Assembly (NCBI GenBank): GCA_021324355.1
Contig: JAJPJD010000040.1
Span: forward strand, 1-64,000
DNA: 64,000 bases
Reading direction: 5' to 3'
Source: Actinomycetota bacterium
Lineage (GTDB): Bacteria > Actinomycetota > Acidimicrobiia > Acidimicrobiales > RAAP-2
Shown: in pieces, positions 10,469 through 19,492 of the stretch
How positions within the stretch are numbered: the first letter of the stretch is position 1
Layout: every line of letters starts with the position of its first letter
Notes under the pieces: model-generated
What the model saw: only the letters and a program-made list of their open reading frames with translations
What the model was told of the DNA's origin: nothing
Databases searched by the model: none
Made by a program: the position numbers and the translations under genes

Positions 10469-11383
10469 CTACCTCGTGGCGCCGGCCATCGCCGGCCGCT
10501 CGGCCGGGCGCCGCCCGAGCGCGGCCGGCGCGTTGTCGATCAAGCGCACCCCGCCCACCTCGGCCGCGATGAGCAACCGGACGGGGCGGTGGCGCTCGAG
10601 GCGGGGCGGGGTTCGCAGGGTCTCTTCGTCCACCGCCGCGCCGTAGTCCAAGGTGGCCCGGGGCTCGGTCGCCACCACCGAGGCCATGAGGCCGGCCAGG
10701 GCCTCCGGGCGATCCTCACCGGCGGCGGCGGCGGCCGACGCTGCCGACAGGGCGCGCCACAGCACGGTCGCCGCTCGACGGTCCTCGGGAGAGAGGCGGG
10801 CGTTGCGGCTGGACAGGGCCAGGCCGTCGCGGTCACGCACCGTTGGGCAGCCCACCACCTCGACCGGCAGATCGAGGTCGGCCACCAGGCGCCGCACCAC
10901 CACCAGCTGCTGGAAGTCCTTCTCGCCGAAGTAGGCCCGACAACGGCCGGCGATCGAGAACAGCTTGGTGACCACGGTGGCCACCCCGTCGAAGTGCCCG
11001 GGGCGTGACGCCCCCTCCCAGCCGGCCGCTTCGGCCCGGACCGACACCACGGTCGAGGGGGGCTCGGGCCAGCTCGGGTACAGCGCGACCACCGGGGGCG
11101 CGAAGACCGCCCCGACCGCCAGCCGCCGGCAGACCCCGAGATCGTGCTCCATGGTCCTCGGGTAGCGCTCGAGGTCGGTCGGATCGCCGAACTGGAGCGG
11201 GTTCACGAAGATGCTCACCGCGACCAGGTCGCACTCGGCGGCGGCTCGGGCGATGAGGGACTCGTGGCCGGCGTGGAGCGCGCCCATGGTCGGGACCAGT
11301 CCGACCCGGCCCCCGGCCGCCCGGGCGGCGTCAAGGGCCCGCCGGAACGGTTCGACCGCCGTGAAGACCTGGGGCTCAGACAC
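10469..11383 (-). CDS. panC: pantothenate synthetase
   Basis: Joins pantoate and beta-alanine with ATP to pantothenate. The 304-residue protein shows the nucleotidyltransferase HIGH-like motif in [26 protein letters not shown], the [10 protein letters not shown] pantoate region, [10 protein letters not shown], and the KMSKS-like loop [12 protein letters not shown]. The C terminus has a 20-residue Arg/Ala-rich tail beyond the usual end. It overlaps the DUF2520 gene by 8 nt. panB is not present in the window. Confidence 0.96.
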   Translation of the reverse strand: MSEPQVFTAVEPFRRALDAARAAGGRVGLVPTMGALHAGHESLIARAAAECDLVAVSIFVNPLQFGDPTDLERYPRTMEHDLGVCRRLAVGAVFAPPVVALYPSWPEPPSTVVSVRAEAAGWEGASRPGHFDGVATVVTKLFSIAGRCRAYFGEKDFQQLVVVRRLVADLDLPVEVVGCPTVRDRDGLALSSRNARLSPEDRRAATVLWRALSAASAAAAAGEDRPEALAGLMASVVATEPRATLDYGAAVDEETLRTPPRLERHRPVRLLIAAEVGGVRLIDNAPAALGRRPAERPAMAGATR

Positions 11384-12167
11384 CGGCCGGCACCGTCGCG
11401 GTGGCCGCCGTCTCGGCTGGCTGGGCGGGGGCCGGGGCGCCAGCGGCCGGGATGGGGCGCTGCCGGGCCAGCCGAGCGGCCAGCGCGGCCCCGGCCAGGT
11501 ACCCGGGGCGCTCCTCGGGGGGCAGCGCCCGGCGGTGGCGCTCCAGGGTCGACCAGTCGCCCCGGGCGGCCGGGCCGGTCAAGGCGTCGACCGCCCCGAG
11601 GCGGGCCACGTCCTCCACGGCCGCCCGGGTGAGGGCGAGGAACGCCGCCGGGTCCAGGCCCACGGTGGCCGCGATCCGCTCGACCTGGCCCAGCAGCGCG
11701 ACCACATGGTTGGCGGCGATGCAGGCGGCGGCGTGGTACGCGGCGCGGTCGGCGTCGGCCACGCTGAACGGCCGACCACCCAGCGCCCGAGCCAGCTCCT
11801 CGGCCACCGGGTCGCCGGCCACCGCGAAGCCGATCCCGCTGAGCAGGCGGGCCGCGCCGACATCGGGGTTGGGCAAGGGCACCAGCGGGTGCAGCGAGGC
11901 CCGCCGCAGGTGGGGACCCAAGACCTCGAGGCCGAGCGCCGCCGCCAGGTGGACCACCACGCAGCCGCCGGCCGGCCGGACCTCCGCCGCCACCTCGGCC
12001 ACCGTGTCGTCGGGGGTCGCGATCACCACGATGTCGGCACCGTGAGCGGCGTCGGTGTGGTCCTCGTGGCGGCCGAGGATCCCCAACACCTGGTAGCCGC
12101 AGGACGAGAGCGCCCGCGCCAGCGAGCGGCCGGCCCGGCCCGGGCCGATCAGGCGGACGGACTTCAC
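11376..12167 (-). CDS. Rossmann-like DUF2520 oxidoreductase-like protein
   Basis: The N terminus MKSVRLIGPGRAGRSLARAL is an NAD(P)-binding beta-alpha-beta with GxGxxG, followed by IVVIATPDDTVAEVA. The C-terminal helical half (YHAAACIAANHVVALLGQVE) resembles the dimerisation domain of ProC/ketopantoate reductase-like enzymes and is DUF2520. Homologues sit directly upstream of panC in many actinobacteria (for example Rv3603c of M. tuberculosis), which suggests a pantothenate-related role such as pantoate supply, but that is inference. The last 35 residues are a low-complexity Ala/Pro tail. Length 263. Confidence 0.85.
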   Translation of the reverse strand: MKSVRLIGPGRAGRSLARALSSCGYQVLGILGRHEDHTDAAHGADIVVIATPDDTVAEVAAEVRPAGGCVVVHLAAALGLEVLGPHLRRASLHPLVPLPNPDVGAARLLSGIGFAVAGDPVAEELARALGGRPFSVADADRAAYHAAACIAANHVVALLGQVERIAATVGLDPAAFLALTRAAVEDVARLGAVDALTGPAARGDWSTLERHRRALPPEERPGYLAGAALAARLARQRPIPAAGAPAPAQPAETAATATVPAGV

Positions 12168-12220
12168 GCGGACCTCCTTCGGCGCTCCAACCCGCGGACG
12201 GTGTCGGTCGCCTTCAGTGA

Positions 12221-12703
12221 TCAGGCTTGGTCGTGAACCGGCCCAAGTGTACCCACGAGGCGCACCGCGCCGACAGCTGCGGCCAGGGCCTCGGGCGGCA
12301 CCAGCTCGGGCGCGAGGTCGCGCAGCGGCGCGAGCACGAACCGGCGCTCGAACAGACGCGGGTGGGGCACGACCAGGTCCGGCTCGCAGACCACCTCGTC
12401 GCCGACCAGCAGCAGATCGGCGTCGAGGGTCCGCGGACCGAAGCGCACCGTCCGGACCCGGCCGGCGTCGGCCTCGAGCGCCTGGCAGCGCGCCAACAGC
12501 GCCCGGGGCGGCTCCTCGGTGACCAGCTCGACCACCGCGTTCAGGTACGGCCCCTGGGGCGGGCCGCCCACCGGCTCGGTCTCATAGATCGAAGACACCG
12601 CCCGCACGCCCCCGCCCGCCCGCAGGAGCGCCACTGCCCGCTCCAGGTGGGCCCACCGGTCGCCCAGGTTGGAGCCCAGCCCGATGAAGGCTCGCCGTCT
12701 CAC
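12221..12703 (-). CDS. folK: 2-amino-4-hydroxy-6-hydroxymethyldihydropteridine diphosphokinase
   Basis: HPPK transfers pyrophosphate from ATP to 6-hydroxymethyl-7,8-dihydropterin in folate synthesis. Seen: AFIGLGSNLGDRWAHL at the N terminus, YETEPVG, GPYLNAVVEL, and the signature VRFGPRTLDADLLL followed by VVPHPRLFERRFVLAPL. At 160 residues it is full length. GTG start at 12703 overlaps the folB stop by 4 nt. A 53-nt gap separates it from the DUF2520 gene downstream, so the folate and CoA parts may be co-transcribed. Confidence 0.96.
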   Translation of the reverse strand: MRRRAFIGLGSNLGDRWAHLERAVALLRAGGGVRAVSSIYETEPVGGPPQGPYLNAVVELVTEEPPRALLARCQALEADAGRVRTVRFGPRTLDADLLLVGDEVVCEPDLVVPHPRLFERRFVLAPLRDLAPELVPPEALAAAVGAVRLVGTLGPVHDQA

Positions 12704-13071
12704 CGGCCCCGGCCGCGGACCACCCGGACCCCGACCGAGCCGAGGTCCTCGGGGAGCGGTGGCCGGAGCTTGCGCACCGCCACCACCACCTCGGCCACCC
12801 GAGGGTCCAGGGACAACACCGCCTCGGCCACCGCCTCGGCCACCGCCTCGAGCAGCTGGAACGAGGACGCCCGCACCGTCTCGGCCGCGGCCGCCACCAC
12901 GGCCCCGTAGTCCACCGCGTCGACCAGCCGGTCGCTCGAAGCCGCCGGTCCCAGGTCCACCGCCACGTCCAGGTCGAGCTCGAAGGGCTGGGGACGCTCC
13001 CGCTCGTGGTCCAGCACGCCGTGGGTGGCCACCACCCGCAGGCCGCGGACCTCGATCCGGTCCGCGCTCAC
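12700..13071 (-). CDS. folB: dihydroneopterin aldolase
   Basis: Cleaves 7,8-dihydroneopterin to 6-hydroxymethyl-dihydropterin and glycolaldehyde. The 123-residue protein reads VSADRIEVRGLRVVATHGVLDHERERPQPFELDLDV in its first part (the HGV..E.. block), then the DAVDYGAVV segment, SFQLLEAVAEAVA for the catalytic-helix region, and VVAVRKLRPPLP with the active-site Lys. The start is the GTG at 13071; the tracked ORF continues upstream only as a shadow of the next gene, with which it overlaps by 4 nt. Confidence 0.94.
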   Translation of the reverse strand: MSADRIEVRGLRVVATHGVLDHERERPQPFELDLDVAVDLGPAASSDRLVDAVDYGAVVAAAAETVRASSFQLLEAVAEAVAEAVLSLDPRVAEVVVAVRKLRPPLPEDLGSVGVRVVRGRGR

Positions 13072-13586
13072 CCGGCAGAACGGGGGGAGGGGCCCACCAC
13101 CGCGACCACCAGCTCCCGGCCCGCCGGCCCCATCTGGCGCCCGACCATCTGCTCGACCGCCGCCACCGCCTGGGGCGCCGAGGGGATCCGCCCCGACCAG
13201 ACCAGGAAGCCGGCCACCACCCCCATCACCCGGTCGCCGAGCTCCTCGTGGTGCATGAGGACCCGCTTGCCGGCGGCCAGCGACTCGGCCACGTCCCGGT
13301 AGCAGTCCTCGAGCACCTGGCGGGGGTCGGCCCCGACCACCAGCGGGTAGTGGGCCCAGGCGAGCTCGCCCTCGTCGTAGGCGTGAAGGTTGTGGGGCGA
13401 GGGCAAAAGGGAGATCACTCGGTCGAACCCCTGGACCCGGAGCCAGATGATCTCCTCCTGGCGGCGCACCCGCCGGTGGTTCGGGGCAAAGCCCCCGGGC
13501 CGCTCGCTCACCGCCAGGCGGTCCCGGAGCACCCAGGTGAAGTTGCGCGGCCGGATCCCGGCCGCCCACCTCCCCTTCACCGGCAC
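13068..13586 (-). CDS. dual-specificity-phosphatase-like protein, catalytic Cys replaced
   Basis: A 172-residue protein in the folate operon. The middle (GFDRVISLLPSPHN, then EGELAWAHYPLV) and the helix before the putative active loop (CYRDVAESLAAGKRVLMHH) resemble the dual-specificity/tyrosine phosphatase fold. The canonical HCx5R loop is here HHEELGDR: the Arg is kept at the right spacing but the nucleophilic Cys is His. I read it as a catalytically dead or re-purposed phosphatase-like protein that could bind a phosphate-bearing ligand; the fold call itself is inference from short matches. It overlaps folB by 4 nt and follows folP by 21 nt. Confidence 0.6.
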   Translation of the reverse strand: MPVKGRWAAGIRPRNFTWVLRDRLAVSERPGGFAPNHRRVRRQEEIIWLRVQGFDRVISLLPSPHNLHAYDEGELAWAHYPLVVGADPRQVLEDCYRDVAESLAAGKRVLMHHEELGDRVMGVVAGFLVWSGRIPSAPQAVAAVEQMVGRQMGPAGRELVVAVVGPSPRSAG

Positions 13587-13607
13587 GCGGTCAACCTGCG
13601 CACCGCG

Positions 13608-14423
13608 TCACCCCCTTTGGCGCTCGGGCGTCCCGACCAGCCGGGCCGCCTGGAGGGCGGCCACCACGTCGTGGACCCGGACCATGTCGACCCCTTGGGC
13701 CATCGCCCAAGTGTTGGAGGCGAGCGTGGCCTCGGCTCGGTCCGAGGGGCCGAGCGGCTCGCCACCGCCTGCCGCCACCACGCCCAGGAACCCCTTGTTG
13801 GACGTCCCGACCAGCACGCCGGCCCCGCCGTCTTGGGCCAGCGCCACCAACTCGCGCACGTGGGCCAGCAAGGCCAGGTTGTGGGCCACGGTCTTGCCGA
13901 ACCCGATGCCGGGGTCCAGCCACACCTCGGCCACCCCGGCCGAGCGGGCCGCAGCGAGCAGCCCGGCCAGGTGCGCGTGCACCTCGGCCACCACGTCGTC
14001 GTAGCGGGGGTCCCGCTGCATGTCGGCCGGGGTGCCTTGGCGATGCATGGCCACCCACCCGACGCCGCACTCGGCCGCCACCGGCCAGGGCGACCCCGAG
14101 ACGTCGTTGAGCAGCACCGCCCCCGCGGCAACGGCCGCCCGGGCGACCGCCGGCTTGGTGGTGTCGACCGAGATCGGCCCGAGGGGGGCGAGGGCCTCGA
14201 TCACCGGGAGCACCCGCCGGAGCTCCTCGGCCTCTCCGACCGGAGTCGCCCCCGGCCGGGTGGACTCGCCGCCCACGTCGACCAGGTCGGCACCGTCGGC
14301 GAACATGGCCCGGCCGCGCTCGATGGCCCGGTCGTGCTCGAGGTAGCGGCCGCCGTCGAAGAAGGAGTCCGGCGTGACGTTGAGCACGCCCATTACCAAC
14401 GGACGCTCCCCACGCTCGACCAC
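13608..14423 (-). CDS. folP: dihydropteroate synthase
   Basis: Condenses the pterin diphosphate with p-aminobenzoate to dihydropteroate; the sulfonamide target. The 271-residue protein has the pterin-site opening VMGVLNVTPDSFFDGG, LVDVGGESTRPGA with the flexible loop, ISVDTTKPAVARAA, LLNDVSG, LDPGIGFGKT and VGTSNKGFLG, ending with VRVHDV. All expected blocks are present in order. Start is the GTG at 14423; the longer out-of-frame ORFs in this region are shadows. It lies 48 nt downstream of folE. Confidence 0.96.
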   Translation of the reverse strand: MVERGERPLVMGVLNVTPDSFFDGGRYLEHDRAIERGRAMFADGADLVDVGGESTRPGATPVGEAEELRRVLPVIEALAPLGPISVDTTKPAVARAAVAAGAVLLNDVSGSPWPVAAECGVGWVAMHRQGTPADMQRDPRYDDVVAEVHAHLAGLLAAARSAGVAEVWLDPGIGFGKTVAHNLALLAHVRELVALAQDGGAGVLVGTSNKGFLGVVAAGGGEPLGPSDRAEATLASNTWAMAQGVDMVRVHDVVAALQAARLVGTPERQRG

Positions 14424-14471
14424 AACCCGCAGCGTAGGCGACTGGCCCGCCCGGACCGGCGAGCGCCGGGT

Positions 14472-15041
14472 TCAGCGCCCGTGCACGAACTGCATGGCCT
14501 CGGCCCTGGTCGCCGCGTCTCGCCGGAACAGCCCCCGGACCGCCGAGGTCACGGTGAGGGTGCCGGGCTTCTTCACCCCACGCATCGACATGCACAGGTG
14601 CTCGGCCTCCACCACCACCAGCACGCCCCGGGGATCGAGCGCCGACTCGATCGCGTCGGCGATCTCGGTGGTCATGCGCTCTTGGACCTGGAGGCGACGG
14701 GCGAACCCCTCGACCAGGCGGGCCAGCTTGGAGATGCCGGTGATCCGCCCGTCGGCGTTGGGGATGTAGGCCACGTGGGCCCGGCCGATGAACGGCACCA
14801 GGTGGTGCTCGCACAGCGAGGCGAACGGGATGTCCCGGACCATCACCATCTCGTCGTGGTCGGCGGCGAAGGTCACCGTCAGGTGGCGCCCAGGGTCGTC
14901 GGAGAGGCCGGAGAACAGCTCGGCGTACATGGCCGCGACCCGGGCCGGGGTGTCCACCAGGCCGTCGCGGCCGGGGTCCTCGCCGATCGCCTCCAAGATC
15001 TCGGCGATGGCCTTCTCCACGCGGGCGATGTCGACTGGCAC
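14472..15041 (-). CDS. folE: GTP cyclohydrolase I
   Basis: Converts GTP to 7,8-dihydroneopterin triphosphate, the first folate step. The 189-residue protein includes [18 protein letters not shown], the zinc-site [43 protein letters not shown], and late C-H ligand segment [12 protein letters not shown]. The start is the GTG at 15041 ([12 protein letters not shown]), with GGAG 7 nt upstream and only one nt after the hpt stop; the tracked start at 15107 overlaps hpt. In mycobacteria ftsH lies between folE and hpt, but here it is absent. Confidence 0.96.
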   Translation of the reverse strand: MPVDIARVEKAIAEILEAIGEDPGRDGLVDTPARVAAMYAELFSGLSDDPGRHLTVTFAADHDEMVMVRDIPFASLCEHHLVPFIGRAHVAYIPNADGRITGISKLARLVEGFARRLQVQERMTTEIADAIESALDPRGVLVVVEAEHLCMSMRGVKKPGTLTVTSAVRGLFRRDAATRAEAMQFVHGR

Positions 15042-15042
15042 C

Positions 15043-16554
15043 TCAGGGCTCCGCGAGCGAGGGCCGGTAGCGGTGCACCGAGGCCAGGTTGCGGTAGCGC
15101 TCGTCAACGTCCAGCCCGTAGCCGACCACGAACGCCGAGGGGATCCGGAAGCCGACGTACCGCAGATCGAGGGGCACTCGCTGCTCTCCTTCCTTCACCA
15201 ACAGCGCGCACACCTCGAGGCTCTCGGGGCCGCGGGCCTGCAGGTAGCGCCGCAGGTAGTTGAGGGTGAGACCGCTGTCGATGATGTCCTCGACCACCAG
15301 CACGTGCCGGCCGGCCAGGTCGGCGTCGAGATCCTTCACGATCCGGACCACTCCGGAGGTCCGGGTGGCGCTGCCGTAGGAGGAGACCGCCATGAAGTCC
15401 ACGTCCACCGGCAGGTCGATCGCCCGAATGAGGTCGCCCATGAAGATCATGGCCCCCTTCAGCACCCCGACCAACAGCGGCGGCGCCTGCGCGTAGTCGG
15501 CGGTGATGGCCGCGCCCAGCTCGATCACCCGTTCGGCCAGGGCTTCGGCGGTGACCACCGGCTCGCCAACCTCGTGCTGGGCCCAGCTCGGCACCGACGA
15601 AGCGACCCGCTCCGTCCTCACCGGGCGAACCTTATCGGACGGCTCTGCGACCGCCAGATGGCCCCGGGACCGCCGGACCTGCCGGCCCCCTTCGATCTCG
15701 GTCGCCACCCGCCGGCCGGCGGCCACCTCGAGCACCCGGGCCACCGCGGCCGAGCTGGGTGGGTGACGCTCGGGCGCCTGGTCGGGGACCAGCCACCGGC
15801 GGACCGCTCGTCGGGCCAGCGCCAGCGGCGCCGCCGCCAGGGCCCGGGCATCGCTGGGATCGGGCACCTCGGCTCGGGCCAGCTGGTCGAGCACCTGGGC
15901 CTCCTCCCGGAGGAGCCCGGCCTGGCGGGCGAGCACCGGCACCACGTCGCGGCGGGCCAGCTCCGAGCAGAGCGGCAGCAGCTCGTGGCGGACCCGGTTG
16001 CGCAGGTGCCGAGGGTCCAGGTTGGACGGGTCGCGCACCGGCTCCAGGCCGAGCGCCGCGCACAACGCCTCGGTCTCGTGCCGGCGCAGTTCCAGCAGCG
16101 GGTGCCTCGGGCCCGGGGCCATCGCGCCCAGCCCGTCGAGCCCGGCCCCGCGCAGCAAGTTGCACAGCACCGTCTCGGCCTGGTCGTCCATGGTGTGGCC
16201 GGTGGCCACGTCAGCCGGCAGGACCGAGCGCCGGGCAGCCCGGGCCCGGGCCTCCAGGTTCGGGCCGGGCGCCACCGCCACCTGACGACGCTCGAAGCGG
16301 GCGCCGAAGCGACGGGCCGCCGCCGCAACCACCTCGGCCTCGGCGGCCGAGCCCGGGCGCAGGCCGTGGTCCACGTGGATGGCGGTCACCCGGCAGCCGG
16401 CCGCCACCGCCAGCGCCAGTAGGGCCAGCGAGTCCGGTCCGCCCGACACCGCGCAGGTGAGCGGGTGGCCGGGGGGCGGGAAACTGCACCGTTCGAGCAG
16501 GGACGGCACCACCTCGGGCCAGCGGCGCTCAGCCGCCGGCGCGCCCTCGCTCAC
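15043..16554 (-). CDS. tilS-hpt: bifunctional TilS/Hpt: tRNA(Ile)-lysidine synthetase fused to hypoxanthine phosphoribosyltransferase
   Basis: One open frame of 503 residues holds two enzymes. Residues ~1-320 are TilS, which puts lysidine on C34 of tRNA-Ile(CAU): PP-loop [31 protein letters not shown] and [11 protein letters not shown] are visible. Residues ~330-503 are Hpt: [42 protein letters not shown] (PRPP motif) and the YVGFRIP..VVGYGLD end. No stop separates them. TilS/HprT fusions are known in Listeria. An internal GTG (VRTERVASS, with TAAGG upstream) could also start a free Hpt. The GTG at 16554 overlaps the next gene by 4 nt. Confidence 0.9.
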   Translation of the reverse strand: MSEGAPAAERRWPEVVPSLLERCSFPPPGHPLTCAVSGGPDSLALLALAVAAGCRVTAIHVDHGLRPGSAAEAEVVAAAARRFGARFERRQVAVAPGPNLEARARAARRSVLPADVATGHTMDDQAETVLCNLLRGAGLDGLGAMAPGPRHPLLELRRHETEALCAALGLEPVRDPSNLDPRHLRNRVRHELLPLCSELARRDVVPVLARQAGLLREEAQVLDQLARAEVPDPSDARALAAAPLALARRAVRRWLVPDQAPERHPPSSAAVARVLEVAAGRRVATEIEGGRQVRRSRGHLAVAEPSDKVRPVRTERVASSVPSWAQHEVGEPVVTAEALAERVIELGAAITADYAQAPPLLVGVLKGAMIFMGDLIRAIDLPVDVDFMAVSSYGSATRTSGVVRIVKDLDADLAGRHVLVVEDIIDSGLTLNYLRRYLQARGPESLEVCALLVKEGEQRVPLDLRYVGFRIPSAFVVGYGLDVDERYRNLASVHRYRPSLAEP

Positions 16555-17663
16555 CCGGTCAGCGCCGGCGGCGAGACCCGCCGGGCCCAGGCGGCCGGGT
16601 CCCGGATCTCCTCCAGCGTGGGCAGCCACTCCGGCCCCCGCCAGACCAGGTCGAACAGCTCCCGGCCACCGATCCGCTCAACCTCCTCCACGAACCGCTC
16701 GCCCTCGGCGTACTGGCGGAACTTGGCCTCCAGGCCGAGGACCTGCTGGAGCAGCCGGGCTGCCCCCCGGGCCGACTCCCGGCGCTGCTGGAGCACCGCC
16801 CCGAACCGCGCTGCCCCCGGCACCGCCTCGGCGCCGGCCCGGCCCATGGTCACGTCCCCGTGCCCCTCGAGCAGGCTCATCAACGCCTGGATGCGGCGGA
16901 GGGCAGCCAGCTGCTCGTCGCTGGCCACCAGGCCGAGCATGCCCGCTTCCCCCAGAGGGTTCCGGCCGGCCCGGATCTCCTGGGCCGCCCGGCGGAGCGC
17001 CTCGAGCAGCCGGCGGGGGTCCGACCCCAAGGGCTCGAGCCCGGCCTCGACCAGCGAGAGGAAGTACGGGCGGAGCCACGGCACCCCCATGAACTGGGCC
17101 CGATGGGTGAGTTCGTGCAGGGCCAGCCACAGCCGGAACTCGGCGGGGTCGAAGCCGTGACGCTCCTCCAGGGCGGCCACGTTCGGCCCGACGAAATAGA
17201 CGACGTCCTGGTCGACCTGGTCGACCGGGTCGGTCAGGAGGAGGTCGTACTGGCCCAGGACCCGGGTCGACATCCAGGCCAACACCAGGCCGAGCTGGGT
17301 GCCGCTCAGCGAGCGCGACGCCCCGGCCAGTTGGCGGGCCAGGCCGGGGGCCGACGACGCCAGCACCGAGGGACCCTTGGTCGCCGCCACCTTGGCCAGT
17401 GTCGGGCCGAGCAGTCGCTGGAACGAGGCGACGTTGACGCTCACCCACCCCGGCCGGTCGATGACCCGGCCCCGGGCCGGCCCGGCCGCGTGGAGCCCGG
17501 TCGCCTGGGCCACCAGTCCCTCGGCCCGCAGCACCATCTGGTCGAAGTCCCGCTGCATCGCGGCCGGGCGGTACGAGGAGGGCACCGAGGTCCGGCCGGC
17601 GGCCCACCGGGCGACCCGGTCGGCCACCCGCCAGTCGATGAGGGGAGGCGGCGGATCGCTCAC
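16551..17663 (-). CDS. zinc-dependent metalloprotease, DUF2342 family
   Basis: A 370-residue zincin-like protein of the actinobacterial family often labelled coenzyme F420 biosynthesis-associated; the label reflects co-occurrence, not a proven role. The zinc site HELTHRAQF is near residue 190, and EGHGDV near residue 265 supplies the further acidic/His region. The N terminus has VADRVARWAAGR and a conserved WVSVNVASFQRLL block. It sits upstream of tilS, as Rv3626c does in M. tuberculosis. GTG start at 17663; stop overlaps the tilS start by 4 nt. Confidence 0.88.
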   Translation of the reverse strand: MSDPPPPLIDWRVADRVARWAAGRTSVPSSYRPAAMQRDFDQMVLRAEGLVAQATGLHAAGPARGRVIDRPGWVSVNVASFQRLLGPTLAKVAATKGPSVLASSAPGLARQLAGASRSLSGTQLGLVLAWMSTRVLGQYDLLLTDPVDQVDQDVVYFVGPNVAALEERHGFDPAEFRLWLALHELTHRAQFMGVPWLRPYFLSLVEAGLEPLGSDPRRLLEALRRAAQEIRAGRNPLGEAGMLGLVASDEQLAALRRIQALMSLLEGHGDVTMGRAGAEAVPGAARFGAVLQQRRESARGAARLLQQVLGLEAKFRQYAEGERFVEEVERIGGRELFDLVWRGPEWLPTLEEIRDPAAWARRVSPPALTG

Positions 17664-17685
17664 CGCAGGCCGGACCAGCCGATGG

Positions 17686-17985
17686 TCACGGCGCGCCCTC
17701 GACCCCGCTGGCCATCCCGTGCTGGCGGCGCTCCTCTTCGATCAGCGCCGCCACCTTCTCCCGCAGGGCATCGGGCACCCGGTCCCGGCAGCGGTCGGCG
17801 ATCACCTGGCGCAGCTCGGCCTCGAACCCGGCTGCCCCGGCGCACGGCCCGCAGTACTCGAGATGCTCGGCGATCTTGCGGCGCCGCTGCTCGGTCAGCT
17901 CGCCATCGAGGTAGTGGTAGAGCTGGTCGATCGCAGCCCGGCAGTCCACCTCGCCGTCTGCGCCCTCGGGCCCCTCCCAGCTCAT
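17686..17985 (-). CDS. rsrA: RsrA-type zinc-binding anti-sigma factor
   Basis: A 99-residue ZAS-type anti-sigma factor. The motif AEHLEYCGPCAGAAG carries the H-x3-C-x2-C zinc ligands, preceded by an early Cys (VDCRAAIDQLYHYLDGEL), as in redox-sensing RsrA of Streptomyces, where disulfide formation releases SigR. I placed the start at the Met of MSWEGPEGAD (17985); the tracked start at 18048 overlaps the sigma gene. It follows that sigma gene by 13 nt, the usual order for a sigma/anti-sigma pair. Confidence 0.86.
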   Translation of the reverse strand: MSWEGPEGADGEVDCRAAIDQLYHYLDGELTEQRRRKIAEHLEYCGPCAGAAGFEAELRQVIADRCRDRVPDALREKVAALIEEERRQHGMASGVEGAP

Positions 17986-17998
17986 CGTCTGTCCCCGT

Positions 17999-18577
17999 TC
18001 ACTCCGAGCGGACCTGCGCCGTCCCGACCAACCCTCGAGACTCGGCAAACCCGTGCAACGCCTTCTGGAGCGCCCTTCTTCCCCGGTGGATCCGGCTCAT
18101 CACCGTCCCGATCGGAACATCGGTGATCTCGGCGATCTCCTTGTAGGAGAACCCCTCGACGTCGGCCAGCAACACCGCGATCCGGAACACGTCGGGCAGC
18201 GACTCGATCGCCGCCTTCACCTCGTCGTCGGTGAAGCTGGCCAGGGCCTCCTCCTCGGCGCTGCGGTTGGACGAGCCGTCCGGCGCCGCCAGCCGATGGT
18301 AGAGGTAGAGGTCCTCCACGTCCTCCACGTCGGCCACCTCCGGACGGCGCCGGGCGGCCCGGTAGGCGTTGATGTAGGTGTTGGTGAGGATCCGGTACAA
18401 CCAGGCCCGCAGGTTGGTCCCCTCGGTGAACCCCCCGAAGCCGCGGTAGGCCCGCAGGTAGGTCTCCTGCACCAGGTCCTCGGCGTCGGCCGGGTTCCGG
18501 GTCAGCCGGAGCGCGGCGCTGTAGAGGGCTGGCATGTGCTCCATGGCGAGCTCGGTGAACTGGGCCTGGTCGGCCAT
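17999..18577 (-). CDS. sigR: ECF RNA polymerase sigma factor, SigR/SigH-like
   Basis: A 192-residue group 4 sigma factor. Region 2 covers [30 protein letters not shown] and the -10-reading [19 protein letters not shown]; region 4 is [42 protein letters not shown]. The sequence and the downstream RsrA-type partner point to the thiol-oxidative-stress SigR/SigH class. I did not find a clear GGAAT..GTT promoter in the 54 nt upstream, so autoregulation is not supported by what I see. It is divergent from pgeF. Confidence 0.92.
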   Translation of the reverse strand: MADQAQFTELAMEHMPALYSAALRLTRNPADAEDLVQETYLRAYRGFGGFTEGTNLRAWLYRILTNTYINAYRAARRRPEVADVEDVEDLYLYHRLAAPDGSSNRSAEEEALASFTDDEVKAAIESLPDVFRIAVLLADVEGFSYKEIAEITDVPIGTVMSRIHRGRRALQKALHGFAESRGLVGTAQVRSE

Positions 18578-18631
18578 TGCCGACGACCATAGCCACCCCC
18601 CGGACCACGAGGAAGGGGCCGGGCTCTGAGG

Positions 18632-19492
18632 GTGGCTAACCTGATCGGCCGGATGCCCTCACCATCGCCCTCGGTCTCCACCGGCCCGACGGCACCGCCG
18701 GCCGGCGCCGGGCACCGGGGCACCCCCGCCCTGCGCTTCGAGGTCCTGGACGGCGGAGGTGTCGAGGCCGTGGTGACCACCCGCCACGGCGGGGTCTCCT
18801 CTGGCCCGTACGAATCGCTCAACCTGGCGCTCCACGTGGGCGACCAGGTCGAAGCGGTGCTGGAGAACCGCCGTCGGGCAGCCGCGCTGGTCTCGGCCGA
18901 AGTGGACCAGCTGGTGGTGGCCGAGCAGGTCCACGGGGCCGCGGTCGCGCTCGTCGGCGCCGCCGACGCCGGCCGGGGTGCGAAGGCCGCCACCGACGCC
19001 GTCGCCGGAGCCGACGCGCTGGTCACGGCCGACCCCGGGCCGGTGCTGGCCGTCCTGGTGGCCGACTGCGCCCCGGTCATCCTGCTCGACCCAGCGGCGC
19101 GGGTGCTGGGCTGCGTCCACGCCGGCTGGCGGGGGACGGTGGGCGGGGTCCTGGAGGCCACGCTGGGCGCGATGCGCTCCCTCGGGGCCCGACCCGAGCG
19201 GACGGTGGCCGGGATCGGCCCCACGGTGGCCGCCGACCGCTACGAGGTCGGACCCGAGGTGGTGGCGGCGGTCCAGGCCCACCTCGGCTCGGCCGAGCCC
19301 TGGTGCCGGCCGGGCCGGGCCGACCGGGCGTGGTTCGACCTGGCCGGAGCGGTCGCGGCGTGCCTGCGCCGGGCCGGGGTCTCAACGATCGAGGCGGCGC
19401 CGGCGTCGACCGGGCCGCCCGGCCCCTTCTACAGCGTTCGGGCCGAGGGCACCTGCGGGCGGTTCGGCCTCCTGGCCCGGCTGCGGCCGTGA
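18632..19492 (+). CDS. pgeF: peptidoglycan editing factor PgeF / YfiH laccase-domain protein
   Basis: Family DUF152 protein; members have purine-nucleoside phosphorylase/adenosine deaminase activity and a role in removing wrong muropeptide precursors in E. coli. Signature residues are [39 protein letters not shown] and [10 protein letters not shown], giving the metal-site His-Cys-His set. The length is 286 from the GTG at 18632 or 279 from the ATG at 18653; I cannot decide. Its stop overlaps the murL GTG by 4 nt, tying it to cell-wall precursor genes. Confidence 0.88.
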   Translation: MANLIGRMPSPSPSVSTGPTAPPAGAGHRGTPALRFEVLDGGGVEAVVTTRHGGVSSGPYESLNLALHVGDQVEAVLENRRRAAALVSAEVDQLVVAEQVHGAAVALVGAADAGRGAKAATDAVAGADALVTADPGPVLAVLVADCAPVILLDPAARVLGCVHAGWRGTVGGVLEATLGAMRSLGARPERTVAGIGPTVAADRYEVGPEVVAAVQAHLGSAEPWCRPGRADRAWFDLAGAVAACLRRAGVSTIEAAPASTGPPGPFYSVRAEGTCGRFGLLARLRP

